In this document: in pieces, positions 1-12,072 of the stretch | Position numbering within the stretch: the stretch's first letter is position 1 | Layout of the letters: every line of letters starts with the position of its first letter | NCBI RefSeq assembly: GCF_001027285.1 | Contig: NZ_CP011509.1 | Span: 3,480,501-3,544,500 of the forward strand | Reading direction: 5' to 3' | DNA: 64,000 nt | DNA from: Archangium gephyra | Lineage (GTDB): Bacteria > Myxococcota > Myxococcia > Myxococcales > Myxococcaceae | Made by a program: the position numbers and the translations under genes | Notes under the pieces: model-generated | Databases searched by the model: none | What the model saw: the letters and a program-made list of their open reading frames with translations, nothing else | What the model was told of the DNA's origin: nothing

Positions 1-659
1 GGACTCATGGGCACCCGGGCGAGTTCTCGGAGGCGCTGTGGTTCAACCGGGCCCAGGTGCCACCGTTCTACCCCAACGTCGTCACGCTCACGGCGGAGGG
101 ACAGACCCGGCAGCTGGAGGTGCTCTCCGCGCTCGAGCTGCCGGGACGCTGGGGCGTCAAGGACAGCTTCGCGACGCTCGACCTCGCACCGCCAGGCTTC
201 GAGGAGCTGTTCTCCGCGCAGTGGCTTCACTTCCCCTCTGAGAGGCCGGCCCCCGTCAGCTCCGGCGCAGCGCGCTGGGTCCAGGCCCGCGACACGGCTG
301 CTCTGGCCGCGTGGGAGGCGGCCTGGGGTGGGCATCAGCATCCCCCGCCCGCCGTGTTCCAGGTGTTCCGGCCTGGCCTGCTCGAGGACGCGGGGGTGAG
401 GTTCCTCGCCGCGTACCACGAGGACACCCTCGTCGCCGGTGCCATCGCCTATCACGCCGAGGGCGTCGTGAGCCTGTCGAACACGTTCTTCGCGGAGGCT
501 CGGGCCGGAGTGCTGCGCGCGGAGCTGCTCGGGCAACTCCTGGCCACGTTTCCGGGCCTGCCCCTCGTGGGTTACGACAGCGGGGATGAGCTGGCCGCGT
601 GGTGTGCGCTGGGCTTCGAGCCCATCGGCCCCCTGCGCGTCTGGCTGAAGAAGACGTAG
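1..659 (+). CDS. GNAT-like acyltransferase, 5'-partial
   Basis: The reading frame is open from the left edge (first full codon at 3), so the true start lies outside the window; the GTG at 57 is probably internal. The C-terminal half (AAYHEDTLVAGAIAYH, then GYDSGDELAAWCALGFEPIG) has the layout of a GNAT acetyltransferase: the central strand, the acyl-CoA helix region and the final residue-swapped strand before WLKKT. The substrate cannot be told from the sequence. The last 20 bp of this gene recur at 5566-5585, at the far end of the kelch gene, which suggests this gene once directly faced the glycosyltransferase now at 5588-6604. Confidence 0.6.
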   Translation, partial: THGHPGEFSEALWFNRAQVPPFYPNVVTLTAEGQTRQLEVLSALELPGRWGVKDSFATLDLAPPGFEELFSAQWLHFPSERPAPVSSGAARWVQARDTAALAAWEAAWGGHQHPPPAVFQVFRPGLLEDAGVRFLAAYHEDTLVAGAIAYHAEGVVSLSNTFFAEARAGVLRAELLGQLLATFPGLPLVGYDSGDELAAWCALGFEPIGPLRVWLKKT

Positions 660-689
660 GCCGGATGCCGCGCACGCCCACCGCCGCGA
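644..689. repeat. Left junction repeat of the kelch cassette
   Basis: Positions 644-663 (20 bp, the 3' end of the GNAT-like gene) are identical to 5566-5585. Positions 662-689 (28 bp) are identical to 5658-5685 inside the glycosyltransferase gene. In the right-hand copy the two blocks lie 72 bp apart; here they overlap by 2 bp, so this copy looks like the same stretch with about 74 bp deleted. The pattern is what an insertion or duplication event that placed the kelch gene here would leave. Confidence 0.75.
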
Positions 690-864
690 CGCGTGGGCGC
701 TCTCCGTGCCGCGGTTCTCACGAATGCGGTAAGCCCGATCACAGCCCCGGTCCAAGCCGGCCGGTACTCTCCGGCACCTGAGCTGATTCAAGGTGTGCTC
801 GGCAGCGCAACCTCCGTGCTTGATTGCTCCTGCTCAACACCCGCGCACCAGAAGGAGACACCGC

Positions 865-3800
865 ATGGCTTCGACAGGAAGAGCCGGACCAGGAGCCGTG
901 AGGCTGGCCATTGCCTCGGCGCTGTTGTGTCTGGCGTGTAGCGAGGCGTCGCGGCGTGGGGACGAAAACCCGCGCGGCGCAACAGCCACCCCCCAGTCCT
1001 TGCTGGCCGCGGCCACCGGGCAGTGGAGGTTCGCCGGCTCCTTCGCCGTGGCCCGCACGGATCACACGGCGACGCTGCTGTACTCGGGGAACGTCTTGGT
1101 CGTCGGAGGCGATACCGGGCTGGACACCGGTGGCGATGGCTCAGGGACTCCCACCACGAGCGCGCAGGTGTATTCCCCCGCGACGGACACGTGGAACTCG
1201 ACGGACGCTCTGGACACGGCCCGCTATGACCATACGGCAACGCGGTTGGACTCCGGCCAGGTGCTGGTCACCGGAGGCTATGGCCCAGGCGGTATCCGCC
1301 TGACCAGTGCGGAGCTGTACGACCCGTCCACGGGAATGTGGAGCGCCACGGGCTCCATGGTCACGGCCCGCGAGCGGCACACGGCGACGTTGTTGCCCTC
1401 TGGCAAGGTGCTGGTCACCGGAGGCCATGGCCCAGGCGGTATCCGCCTGGACAGCGCGGAGCTGTACGACCCGTCCACGGGAAGGTGGAGCGCCGCGGGC
1501 TCCATGGCCACGGCCCGTGAGCGGCACACGGCGACGCTGTTGCCCTCTGGCCAGGTGCTGATCACCGGAGGCCATGGCCCGAGCGGCGCCCTGGCCAGCG
1601 CGGAGCTGTACGATCCGGACACGGAAAAGTGGAGCGCCGCGGGCTTCATGGCCACGGCCCGCCTCTGGCACACGGCGACGCTGTTGAACTCCGGCCAGGT
1701 GCTGGTCGCGGGTGGCGCGAACAGCACCCACATCACCAGCGCGGAGCTGTACGACCCGGCCAAGGGAGAGTGGAGGCCCGCGGGCTCCATGGCCACGGCC
1801 CGCGGCGCGCACACGGCGGCCCTCTTGCCCTCGGGAAAGGTCCTGGTCGCGGGGGGCTACAACGCCACGGACCAACGGCTTGGCCGGGTGGAGGTGTACG
1901 ACCCGGTCACAGGCGACTGGAGCACGACCTTTTCGCTGAGCAACGCCCGGGACAGGCACACGGTGACGCTGCTGACTTCCGGCCAGGTCCTCGTCACCGG
2001 AGGCTATGGGGGGGCGTTCAAGGTCTACGCCCTCAACAGCGCGGAGGTGTACATCGAGAACACGGAAGCGCGGAGCTCCACGGGCGACCTGGTTCTAGGC
2101 CGTGATAGCCATGTGGCGACGCTGTTGCCCTCTGGCAAGGTGCTGGTCACCGGAGGCTTTGGCGCAGGCGGCACGCGCCTTTCCATCACGGAGCTATATG
2201 ACCCGGCGACGGGGCAGTGGAGCCTCACGGGCGCGCTAGGCACGGCCCGCGTCACCCAGACGGCGACGCTGCTGCCCTCTGGCAAGGTGCTGGTCACCGG
2301 AGGCCATGGAGGCTCTGGCCCATTCAGTACAGGTCTTTCCAGCGCGGAGGTGTACGACCCCGCGAAGGGGGAGTGGAACCCCACGGGCGCGTTGGCCACG
2401 GCCCGCTACGGCCACACGGCAACGCTGCTGCCCTCTGGCAAGGTGCTGGTCACCGGCGGCGCTGGCCCAGGCAGCACGTTCCTTTCCAGCGCGGAGGTGT
2501 ACGACCCGGCGACGGGGACGTGGAGCCCCACGGGGGCCATGGCCTCGGCCCGCTACGGCCACACGGCAACGCTGCTGCCCTCTGGCAAGGTGCTGGTCAC
2601 CGGAGGCCATGACACGAGCGCGGAGGTGTACGACCCGGCGACAGGGACGTGGAGCCCCACGGGGGCCATGGCCTCGGCCCGCGAGCGCCACACGGCGACG
2701 CTGCTGCCCTCGGGCAAGGTGCTGGTCGCCGGAGGCGGTGGCACGAGCGTGGAGGTGTACGACCCGGCCAAGGGGAAGTGGAGCCTCACGGGTGCGTTGG
2801 CCACGGAGCGCAAGTCACACACCGCGACGTTGTTGCCCTCCGGCAAGGTGCTGGTGACCGGAGGCAGGGGCTCTTACGAGCTCGACACCGCGGAGGTGTA
2901 CGACCCGGACACGGGGATGTGGAAACAGACGAACGTCACCCTGGTCATGGCCCGCACCTACCACACGGCGACGCTGTTGCCTTCAGGGCAGGTGCTGGTC
3001 ACCGGAGGTTCTGGCCTGGGCGGTCGCGTCCTCTCCAGCACGGAGGTGTACGTTCCGGGTACGGGGACGTGGAGTCCCACGGGGGCCCTGGCCACGGCCC
3101 GCGCCTACCACACGGCGACGTTGTTGCCCTCGGGCAAGGTGCTGGTCGCTGGCGGCGAGGGTTCGGAGTTCGTCACTCTCGGCAGCGCGGAGGTGTATGA
3201 CCCGCGCACGGGGACGTGGAGCGGCACGGGGGCTCTGGCGGTGGGCCGTGAGGAGCACACGGCCACGCTGTTGCCTTCTGGCAAGGTGCTGGTCGTCGGC
3301 GGCAAAGATCCAACTGGCACACCGTTCGCCAGCGTGGAGGTGTACGAGCCGGCCACGGGGACATGGAGTTTCACGGGCTCCCTGTCCCGGGCCCGCGCCT
3401 ACCACACGGCGACGCTGTTGCCTTCGGGTCAGGTGCTGGTCACCGGAGGTTTTGGCTCTGGCGCTGCCGCCCTGGACAGCGCGGAGGTGTATGACCCGGC
3501 GACGGGGACGTGGAGCGCCACGAGTGCTCTGCGCATGCCCCGTGCGATGCACAGGGCGACACTGTTGCCCTCCGGCAAGGTGCTGGTGACCGGTGGCCTG
3601 GGCACGGCCGATAGCTCGAATAGCGCGGAGGTGTATGACCCGCTCACGGGGACGTGGCGTTCCACGGGCAAACTGGCCCTCGGCCGTCGTTCTCACACGG
3701 CGACACTGATGCCTTCTGGCGGGGTGCTGATCACCGGAGGCTTGGAGATGGGCGAGAGCGACAACCCGGAGGTGTACGACCCTGGCACGGGGACCTGGCT

Positions 3801-5604
3801 CCTCATGGGTGTCGTGCTCCTGGACCGCGAAGACCACGGCGCGACGCTGTTGCCCTCCGGCCTGGTGCTGTTCACCGGAGGCGGGGGGGACACCTTCGCC
3901 ACCGTGTACGATCCGGGCACGAGGGCGTGGCGCTCCACGGGGCCCTCGGCGACGGCCCGCTCGGGACACACCGCGACGCTGTTGCCCTCCGGCCAGGTGC
4001 TGGTCACCGGTGGTTGGAGACTGGGCGTCCAGGCCAGTGCGGAGCTGTACGAGGCCACGCAAGCTCCAGAGGCGTGGCGCCCGGTCATCGACCCACCGGC
4101 GGCGCAACGGCCGGAAGGAGCCTTCTCGCTCACGGGAAGCCAGTTGCGAGGTCTCTCGGAGGCGAGCAGCGGGACCGCGCAGAGTTCCGCCGCGAACCTT
4201 CCGCAGCTCAGCCTGTTGGCGCTGGAGGGAGGAGCGCTGAGCCGCGTCACATCCCTGGACTCGCTCTCGGACACGGAAGTGACCGGACAGACGCCTCTCG
4301 TGCGCAAGGGCTATTACATCCTGTCTGTCATGACGCATGCCCTCCAGGGGGGGCAACTGGTGCTCATGAACGGACCGGGTCTGGCCGCGCCCGAGCTCAC
4401 CTCGCCACAGCCCTTCGTCAACACCCCACATCCCCTCATCGCCGGCACGGTGAAGCCCGGGATGAGGGTGGTGGTGTGGGTGGATGGGACGCTGGCGGGA
4501 GACGTCGTTGCCGACGGCCTGGGACGATGGAGCTTCTCCCCGGGCACCGCGCTGGCGGACGGACTCCACCGGCTCGAGGCCGTCGCAACGGATGCGGTGG
4601 GCAACTCCAGCCCCGTGTCCAAGGAACGGCACTTCACCATCGACACCGTGCCATCAGGAGGGCCCGTGGTAACGGTGCCCGGGGCCTTCGTCCGCACGCC
4701 CAGGCCGGAGGTGGCTGGAACGGCGGAGCCCGGGAGCACGGTGGTGGTGCGGCTGGATGGGGCCGTGGCCGGGACAGCCGTGGTGGGCGAGCAAGGGGCG
4801 TGGAGCTTCACCCCGGGCACCGCGCTGGGTGATGGGCTCCATCTGGCCGAGGCGACCGTCAGGGACAGCGCTGGCAATGAGAGCACCGCCACGATTGTCC
4901 GCTTCGCGGTGGACACCGTGCCACCAGGAGCGCCCGTGGTGACGCCGCCCGGGGCCTTCGTCCGCACGCCCAGGCCGGAGTTGGCGGGAACGACGGAGCC
5001 CGGGAGCACGGTGGTGGTGCGGCTGGATGGGGCCATGGCCGGGACAGCCGTGGTGGGTGAGCAAGGGGCGTGGAGCTTCACCCCGGGCACCGCGCTGGGT
5101 GACGGGCTCCATCTGGTCGAGGCGACCGTCAGGGACAGCGCTGGCAATGAGAGCACCGCCACGGCCGTCAGCTTCACGGTGGACACCGTGCCGCCAGGCG
5201 CGCCCGTGGTGACCGCGCCCGGAGCCTCCGCCACCACCGAGAGGCCCCTCCTCTCTGGCAAGGCGGAGCCTGGCAGCACGGTGAGGGTGTGGCTGGGCGG
5301 CGATGAGACGAAATCCGAGACGCTCCGCGTGGACGCAGCGGGAGATTGGCAAGTCCTTTCACGCACCACGCTGGAGTTCGGGCATCACTCCGTCTCCGCC
5401 ATCGCCATGGATGAAGCAGGCAATGTCAGTGCTCCCTCCACGCACCGGTTCACCTTCCAGAGGAGCCATTATGGCTGGAGTTGCACGGCGTCCTCCTCCT
5501 CCCCCGCGACCTGGGCCCTGGTGATACTGGCTTTGTTGCCCGGCAGACGCAGGCCGCGGGGAAGCGCTGAAGAAGACGTAGGCCGCTTCACGCGGCGCAG
5601 GTGA
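865..5604 (+). CDS. Kelch-repeat / Ig-like surface lipoprotein with GWSC-type C-terminal tail
   Basis: I chose the ATG at 865 because a GAAGGAG ribosome site sits 7-8 nt upstream and a hydrophobic leader ending LLCLAC-S follows, a likely but non-ideal lipobox. About 21 kelch units of about 50 residues follow, each with an HTATLLPSGKVLVTGG-like core and AEVYDPATGTW. That number would suit three seven-bladed propellers. Four Ig-like domains of about 90 residues come next; domains 2 and 3 are near-identical in DNA with a 270-bp period. The end has GWSC, a hydrophobic stretch and an Arg-rich tail, resembling myxobacterial C-terminal surface-sorting tags. The last dozen residues (EEDVGRFTRRR) are read from duplicated DNA of the neighbouring gene's 3' end and are probably not original. 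Likely a cell-surface adhesin or carbohydrate-binding protein; the function is inferred. Confidence 0.85.
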   Translation: MASTGRAGPGAVRLAIASALLCLACSEASRRGDENPRGATATPQSLLAAATGQWRFAGSFAVARTDHTATLLYSGNVLVVGGDTGLDTGGDGSGTPTTSAQVYSPATDTWNSTDALDTARYDHTATRLDSGQVLVTGGYGPGGIRLTSAELYDPSTGMWSATGSMVTARERHTATLLPSGKVLVTGGHGPGGIRLDSAELYDPSTGRWSAAGSMATARERHTATLLPSGQVLITGGHGPSGALASAELYDPDTEKWSAAGFMATARLWHTATLLNSGQVLVAGGANSTHITSAELYDPAKGEWRPAGSMATARGAHTAALLPSGKVLVAGGYNATDQRLGRVEVYDPVTGDWSTTFSLSNARDRHTVTLLTSGQVLVTGGYGGAFKVYALNSAEVYIENTEARSSTGDLVLGRDSHVATLLPSGKVLVTGGFGAGGTRLSITELYDPATGQWSLTGALGTARVTQTATLLPSGKVLVTGGHGGSGPFSTGLSSAEVYDPAKGEWNPTGALATARYGHTATLLPSGKVLVTGGAGPGSTFLSSAEVYDPATGTWSPTGAMASARYGHTATLLPSGKVLVTGGHDTSAEVYDPATGTWSPTGAMASARERHTATLLPSGKVLVAGGGGTSVEVYDPAKGKWSLTGALATERKSHTATLLPSGKVLVTGGRGSYELDTAEVYDPDTGMWKQTNVTLVMARTYHTATLLPSGQVLVTGGSGLGGRVLSSTEVYVPGTGTWSPTGALATARAYHTATLLPSGKVLVAGGEGSEFVTLGSAEVYDPRTGTWSGTGALAVGREEHTATLLPSGKVLVVGGKDPTGTPFASVEVYEPATGTWSFTGSLSRARAYHTATLLPSGQVLVTGGFGSGAAALDSAEVYDPATGTWSATSALRMPRAMHRATLLPSGKVLVTGGLGTADSSNSAEVYDPLTGTWRSTGKLALGRRSHTATLMPSGGVLITGGLEMGESDNPEVYDPGTGTWLLMGVVLLDREDHGATLLPSGLVLFTGGGGDTFATVYDPGTRAWRSTGPSATARSGHTATLLPSGQVLVTGGWRLGVQASAELYEATQAPEAWRPVIDPPAAQRPEGAFSLTGSQLRGLSEASSGTAQSSAANLPQLSLLALEGGALSRVTSLDSLSDTEVTGQTPLVRKGYYILSVMTHALQGGQLVLMNGPGLAAPELTSPQPFVNTPHPLIAGTVKPGMRVVVWVDGTLAGDVVADGLGRWSFSPGTALADGLHRLEAVATDAVGNSSPVSKERHFTIDTVPSGGPVVTVPGAFVRTPRPEVAGTAEPGSTVVVRLDGAVAGTAVVGEQGAWSFTPGTALGDGLHLAEATVRDSAGNESTATIVRFAVDTVPPGAPVVTPPGAFVRTPRPELAGTTEPGSTVVVRLDGAMAGTAVVGEQGAWSFTPGTALGDGLHLVEATVRDSAGNESTATAVSFTVDTVPPGAPVVTAPGASATTERPLLSGKAEPGSTVRVWLGGDETKSETLRVDAAGDWQVLSRTTLEFGHHSVSAIAMDEAGNVSAPSTHRFTFQRSHYGWSCTASSSSPATWALVILALLPGRRRPRGSAEEDVGRFTRRR
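1023..4050 (+). repeat. Tandem kelch-coding repeats, about 21 units of about 150 bp
   Basis: The DNA encoding the kelch units keeps long stretches of near-identity between units, such as the segment coding LLPSGKVLVTGG. This suggests recent unit amplification or gene conversion and makes copy-number change likely. Confidence 0.8.
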
Positions 5605-5685
5605 AGTGCACGCCCTCCACCCAGCCGAGCGCGGTGAGGGCCGCTCGAATCTCCTCGCGGATGCCGCGCACGCCCACCGCCGCGA
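5566..5685. repeat. Right junction repeat of the kelch cassette
   Basis: Contains the second copies of the 20-bp (5566-5585) and 28-bp (5658-5685) blocks seen at 644-689, in the same order. It includes a copy of the GNAT-like gene's stop codon (TAG at 5579-5581), only 6 bp from the glycosyltransferase stop (TCA at 5588-5590). This is the expected ancestral arrangement before insertion. Confidence 0.75.
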
Positions 5686-6604
5686 TGAGGTGCCTGTCCT
5701 CCGGCGGCGCTCCCAGCGACTCCGGCGCGTCCACCGGAATCCCGTGGATGCGCGTGCCCACCTTGCGCGGGTGCACGTCGATGAAGCGCTCCACCCGTGC
5801 TCCCTGCTCCAGCAGGAAGCGCGTGAGCGTGAGCCCTCCCGGACCCGTGCCCCACACCATCAGGGGCCTCCCCGCCACCTCGCGGCTGCGCGCCAGGTAG
5901 CGCGCCTTCACCCAGATGAAGCGTTTGTGCGCATACCTCGGGTCCGTGCGCGTCAGCCGCTCCGTGCTGTCCCTCCAGCGCAACAGCACCTCGGGCACGT
6001 TGTGCATCCCGTGGCCCCGGTGGATGAGCTTCAGCCACAGGTCATAGTCCTCCGGGAAGTCGCCGTGCTCCCACCCGCCCGCCGCCACCACCGCCTCCCG
6101 CCGCAGGCACACCGAGGGGTGGCAGATGGGGCTCTCCACGAAGCGCTCACGGTGCAGCCGCTCGGGTGTGGTGAGCCCGTTGAGCCACGCCGCGTAGTCC
6201 CTCATCGAGGGGCTCACCGGCTGATCCTCCCGGAACAGCTCCACGCCGGTGCCCACGCCGCCCAGGCCCGGATCCGCCTCCAGGGCCGCGACGCTCGCCT
6301 CCAGGCGCCGGGGCAGCGCCTCGTCGTCCGCGTCCATCCGCGCCACGTAGGGCGAGGTGGCATGGGCGAGGGCCAGGTTGAGCGCGGCCACCAGCCCCCG
6401 GCCACCCCCCTCCAGCACCTCCACCCGGGCATCCCGCGCCGCCAGCCCCTCGAGCACCGCGCGCGTCCCGTCCGTCGAGCCGTCATCCACCGCGAGCACC
6501 CGGATTTCACGCAGAGTCCCTTCGAGCAGGCTCTCCACGGCGCGCGCCACGGTGCGCTCGGCGTTTCGGGCGGGCAGGAGGACGGTGACGACCGGAGGCG
6601 GCAT
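5588..6604 (-). CDS. Family-2 glycosyltransferase
   Basis: A 338-residue cytoplasmic glycosyltransferase of the GT-A fold. The start is the ATG at 6604, directly before the first strand (VVTVLLPARNAERT). Visible motifs are VDDGSTDGT, the DXD-like ARMDADD that binds the nucleotide sugar's metal ion, and GGWEHGDFPEDYDLWLKL with the ED catalytic region. A C-terminal part with GTGPGG near VWGTG looks like a Rossmann-type nucleotide-binding extension. The acceptor is unknown; surface polysaccharide is a reasonable guess. The 3' end overlaps the kelch gene by 17 bp, and the 5' end is only 21 bp from the divergent TPR gene. Confidence 0.88.
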   Translation of the reverse strand: MPPPVVTVLLPARNAERTVARAVESLLEGTLREIRVLAVDDGSTDGTRAVLEGLAARDARVEVLEGGGRGLVAALNLALAHATSPYVARMDADDEALPRRLEASVAALEADPGLGGVGTGVELFREDQPVSPSMRDYAAWLNGLTTPERLHRERFVESPICHPSVCLRREAVVAAGGWEHGDFPEDYDLWLKLIHRGHGMHNVPEVLLRWRDSTERLTRTDPRYAHKRFIWVKARYLARSREVAGRPLMVWGTGPGGLTLTRFLLEQGARVERFIDVHPRKVGTRIHGIPVDAPESLGAPPEDRHLIAAVGVRGIREEIRAALTALGWVEGVHFTCAA

Positions 6605-6610
6605 CCTGTG

Positions 6611-6616
6611 TAGACT
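6611..6616 (+). promoter_or_regulatory. Candidate leaderless -10 box of the TPR gene
   Basis: TAGACT ends 9 nt before the ATG at 6626 and there is no Shine-Dalgarno sequence between. Transcription would begin within a few bases of the start codon. No convincing -35 is seen. Confidence 0.45.
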
Positions 6617-6625
6617 GCCCCACCC

Positions 6626-10201
<3,576 letters not shown>

Positions 10202-10205
10202 GGGC

Positions 10206-11075
10206 TCACTGCACCTGCACCTTGAGGGTGAGGGCGACGAGCCGTCCGTTCTCTCCGCCGAGGTCATGGCGGTACGCGATGTCGAGGCCACCGCCCGGCG
10301 TCAGCACGCCGATGCCCGCGCTGAGCTGGGAGGAGCGGGTGAAGCCATCCCAGGTGTAGCCGGCGCGCAGGGGGAAGCTCTGCCCGAGCAGGTACTCCAG
10401 GCCGCCGTTGTAGGTGAGCGTGGTCTGGTTGTTGGTTTCGAAGTCGGCGCGCACGTCGGCGGCGAGGGTGAGCAGGCCGGCGAAGACTCCGGCGTGGGCC
10501 GAGTAGTAGCGGGTGAGCTCGGCGTTGCCGGTGCCGATGAGGTTGTGGCCGGAGATGCCGAGGGAGATGATCGGCGCGGGGCGGAAGATGATGCCGGCGT
10601 CCCCGGTGATGGCGTTGGCGAGCCGGGCGCCGCGCAGCAGCAGGTAGCGCGAGGAGACGCCGACCATGAGGCTTTCGCCGAAGGGGATGGCGAGGCCCAC
10701 GGTGTTGAGGTGGCCGGTGGCGCGCTCGATGCCCTTGCCGAGGGAGATGAGCTGGTAGCTGACGCCAGCGGCGAGTGCGCTGGTGGACGAATCGGCGAGG
10801 GCGACCATGCCGAAGGCGTCCTTGCCCACCCAGTCCCAGGCGCCGGTCAGCTCGACGCGGTAGGAGCGGAAGGCGGCGAGGGCGGCGGGGTTGCCGGTGC
10901 CCGACTCGGCGCCGATGCCCAGGGCGCGCCAGGCGCCGCCCATGCCGTAGGCGCGTGCGCTCAGGATTTCACGCAGGTCCTCGGCGCGCGGCTGGCGAGA
11001 GGTGTCCTCCTGGGCATGTGTCAGGGAGCCGAGCAGGAGGGTGAACAGGAGCGTCAGACGGTGCCACATCCGCAT
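10206..11075 (-). CDS. Outer-membrane beta-barrel protein (PorV/FadL-like)
   Basis: A 289-residue protein with a typical Sec signal peptide (basic start, hydrophobic run, cleavage near THAQE). After it come REILSARAYGMGGAWRALG and GNPAALAAF, a signature common to PorV/UPF0164-type barrels, then alternating strands such as YRVELTGAWDWV and a final strand ending LTLKVQVQ. Probably an outer-membrane protein of unknown cargo. TAGGAT lies 8 nt before the ATG, and the gene is divergent from the LolA-like gene. It ends 4 bp from the stop of the TPR gene. Confidence 0.75.
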   Translation of the reverse strand: MRMWHRLTLLFTLLLGSLTHAQEDTSRQPRAEDLREILSARAYGMGGAWRALGIGAESGTGNPAALAAFRSYRVELTGAWDWVGKDAFGMVALADSSTSALAAGVSYQLISLGKGIERATGHLNTVGLAIPFGESLMVGVSSRYLLLRGARLANAITGDAGIIFRPAPIISLGISGHNLIGTGNAELTRYYSAHAGVFAGLLTLAADVRADFETNNQTTLTYNGGLEYLLGQSFPLRAGYTWDGFTRSSQLSAGIGVLTPGGGLDIAYRHDLGGENGRLVALTLKVQVQ

Positions 11076-11083
11076 GGGGGCAC

Positions 11084-11089
11084 ATCCTA
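11084..11089 (-). promoter_or_regulatory. Candidate leaderless -10 box of the barrel gene
   Basis: On the minus strand TAGGAT ends 8 nt before the ATG at 11075, with no ribosome-binding sequence between. Confidence 0.4.
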
Positions 11090-11095
11090 ACTGCC

Positions 11096-11124
11096 TTGAT
11101 GGAGGGGAGGGCCATCACTAGATT
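11096..11124 (+). promoter_or_regulatory. Promoter of the LolA-like gene: TTGATG-N17-TAGATT
   Basis: TTGATG (11096-11101) and TAGATT (11119-11124) are separated by exactly 17 nt. The -10 ends 9 nt before the ATG at 11134, so the transcript would be leaderless or nearly so. Confidence 0.6.
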
Positions 11125-11133
11125 CGCCGCCCC

Positions 11134-11931
11134 ATGAAAGAGCCATTGAACCGCAAGAGCGTGAAGCCAGCCGGGGCGGCCGTGATGAAGCGCGCCGTGG
11201 CCGTGTTGGGAGTCCTGGCGGCGATGAGCGCGGGAGCGTACGTGTTGCCCGGCGGCTCCATCCTTCGCCGGATGGTGGCGGCGCGAGAGGAGCTGCCGTC
11301 GACGACGCTGAAGGCGGACGGCTCGCTGCACTTCTACGGGCCGGTGGTGACGGAGGCGGGAGGGGCGTTGGGGCTGCCGACGGACCGGCCGGAGCTGGAG
11401 GCGGACGGCACGGTGTCCCTGAGGCTGCCGGGCCGTTGCCGTTTCGAGGCGAAGGCGCGGGAGGGCAACACGGTGGCGGCGGTGTCCTCGGGAGGCCGCA
11501 AGCGGGTGGAGGGCACGGAGATTCCGGCGCTGTCGGAGGCGGTGCAGCAGTTGTGCGCGGTGCTGGGAGTGAGGGCGGAGTCGGCGGTGGAGGGGCGGGA
11601 GGTGGTGGAGACGCACCTGCGCTCGCTGGGAATCGAGCCGCGGACGACGTCGCTGGCACGGTTTGGCGGCGACGTGGTGTACGTGCTGGGGCAGCAGGGT
11701 GAGGGCAAGCCGCAGTTCTGGGTGTACAAGGACGGCTTCCGTCCGGCGCGGCTGAAGTACAAGGACGCGAAGGGGACGGCGTGGGACGTGCGTTTCCTGG
11801 ACTACACCTCGCCGGTGACGGGCGAGATGCTGCCGCGGAGCATCGAGGTGTGGCGGGGAGCGGACCGGGTGATGCGCTTCACGGTGCTCACGGGAGACAC
11901 GAGGGCGAAGCTCGCCGACACGCTCTTCTGA
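11134..11931 (+). CDS. LolA-like secreted protein
   Basis: A 265-residue protein with an N-terminal hydrophobic signal (MKRAVAVLGVLAAMSAGAYV, from residue 18). The promoter position supports the ATG at 11134; an internal ATG at 11185 would give a more usual signal-peptide length. The remainder is predicted beta-rich. Its tail (FLDYTSPVTGEMLPRSIEVWRGADRVMRFTV) resembles the open-barrel fold of outer-membrane lipoprotein-sorting proteins, so lipid or lipoprotein handling in the periplasm is a guess. Family membership is not certain. Confidence 0.65.
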   Translation: MKEPLNRKSVKPAGAAVMKRAVAVLGVLAAMSAGAYVLPGGSILRRMVAAREELPSTTLKADGSLHFYGPVVTEAGGALGLPTDRPELEADGTVSLRLPGRCRFEAKAREGNTVAAVSSGGRKRVEGTEIPALSEAVQQLCAVLGVRAESAVEGREVVETHLRSLGIEPRTTSLARFGGDVVYVLGQQGEGKPQFWVYKDGFRPARLKYKDAKGTAWDVRFLDYTSPVTGEMLPRSIEVWRGADRVMRFTVLTGDTRAKLADTLF

Positions 11932-11999
11932 GCCGGCGAGAGCCAGGCTGGCGAGAACCAGGCCCCCAAGAACCCCAAGAACCCCAAGCCCCCAAGAAC

Positions 12000-12034
12000 C
12001 CCTCTCCCTTCGGGAGAGGGACGGGGTGAGGGTG
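12000..12034. repeat. Palindromic intergenic element, copy 1 (probable bidirectional terminator)
   Basis: A perfect 9-bp stem (12000-12008 with 12012-12020) and TTC loop lies between the convergent LolA-like gene and leuS, followed by ACGGGGTGAGGGTG. The reverse complement of this block reappears at 61250-61273 (24 identical bases). The 60 bp before it is a small tandem repeat of CCCCAAGAA. Confidence 0.7.
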
Positions 12035-12072
12035 CCCGGGCCCCAGGTCGAGCCCGAGTCCCCGAGGCCGTT

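Noticed and set aside
2983-4632. A 549-codon minus-strand frame opposite the kelch gene
   Set aside because: Its repeats simply mirror the kelch repeats; no ribosome site or recognisable domain.
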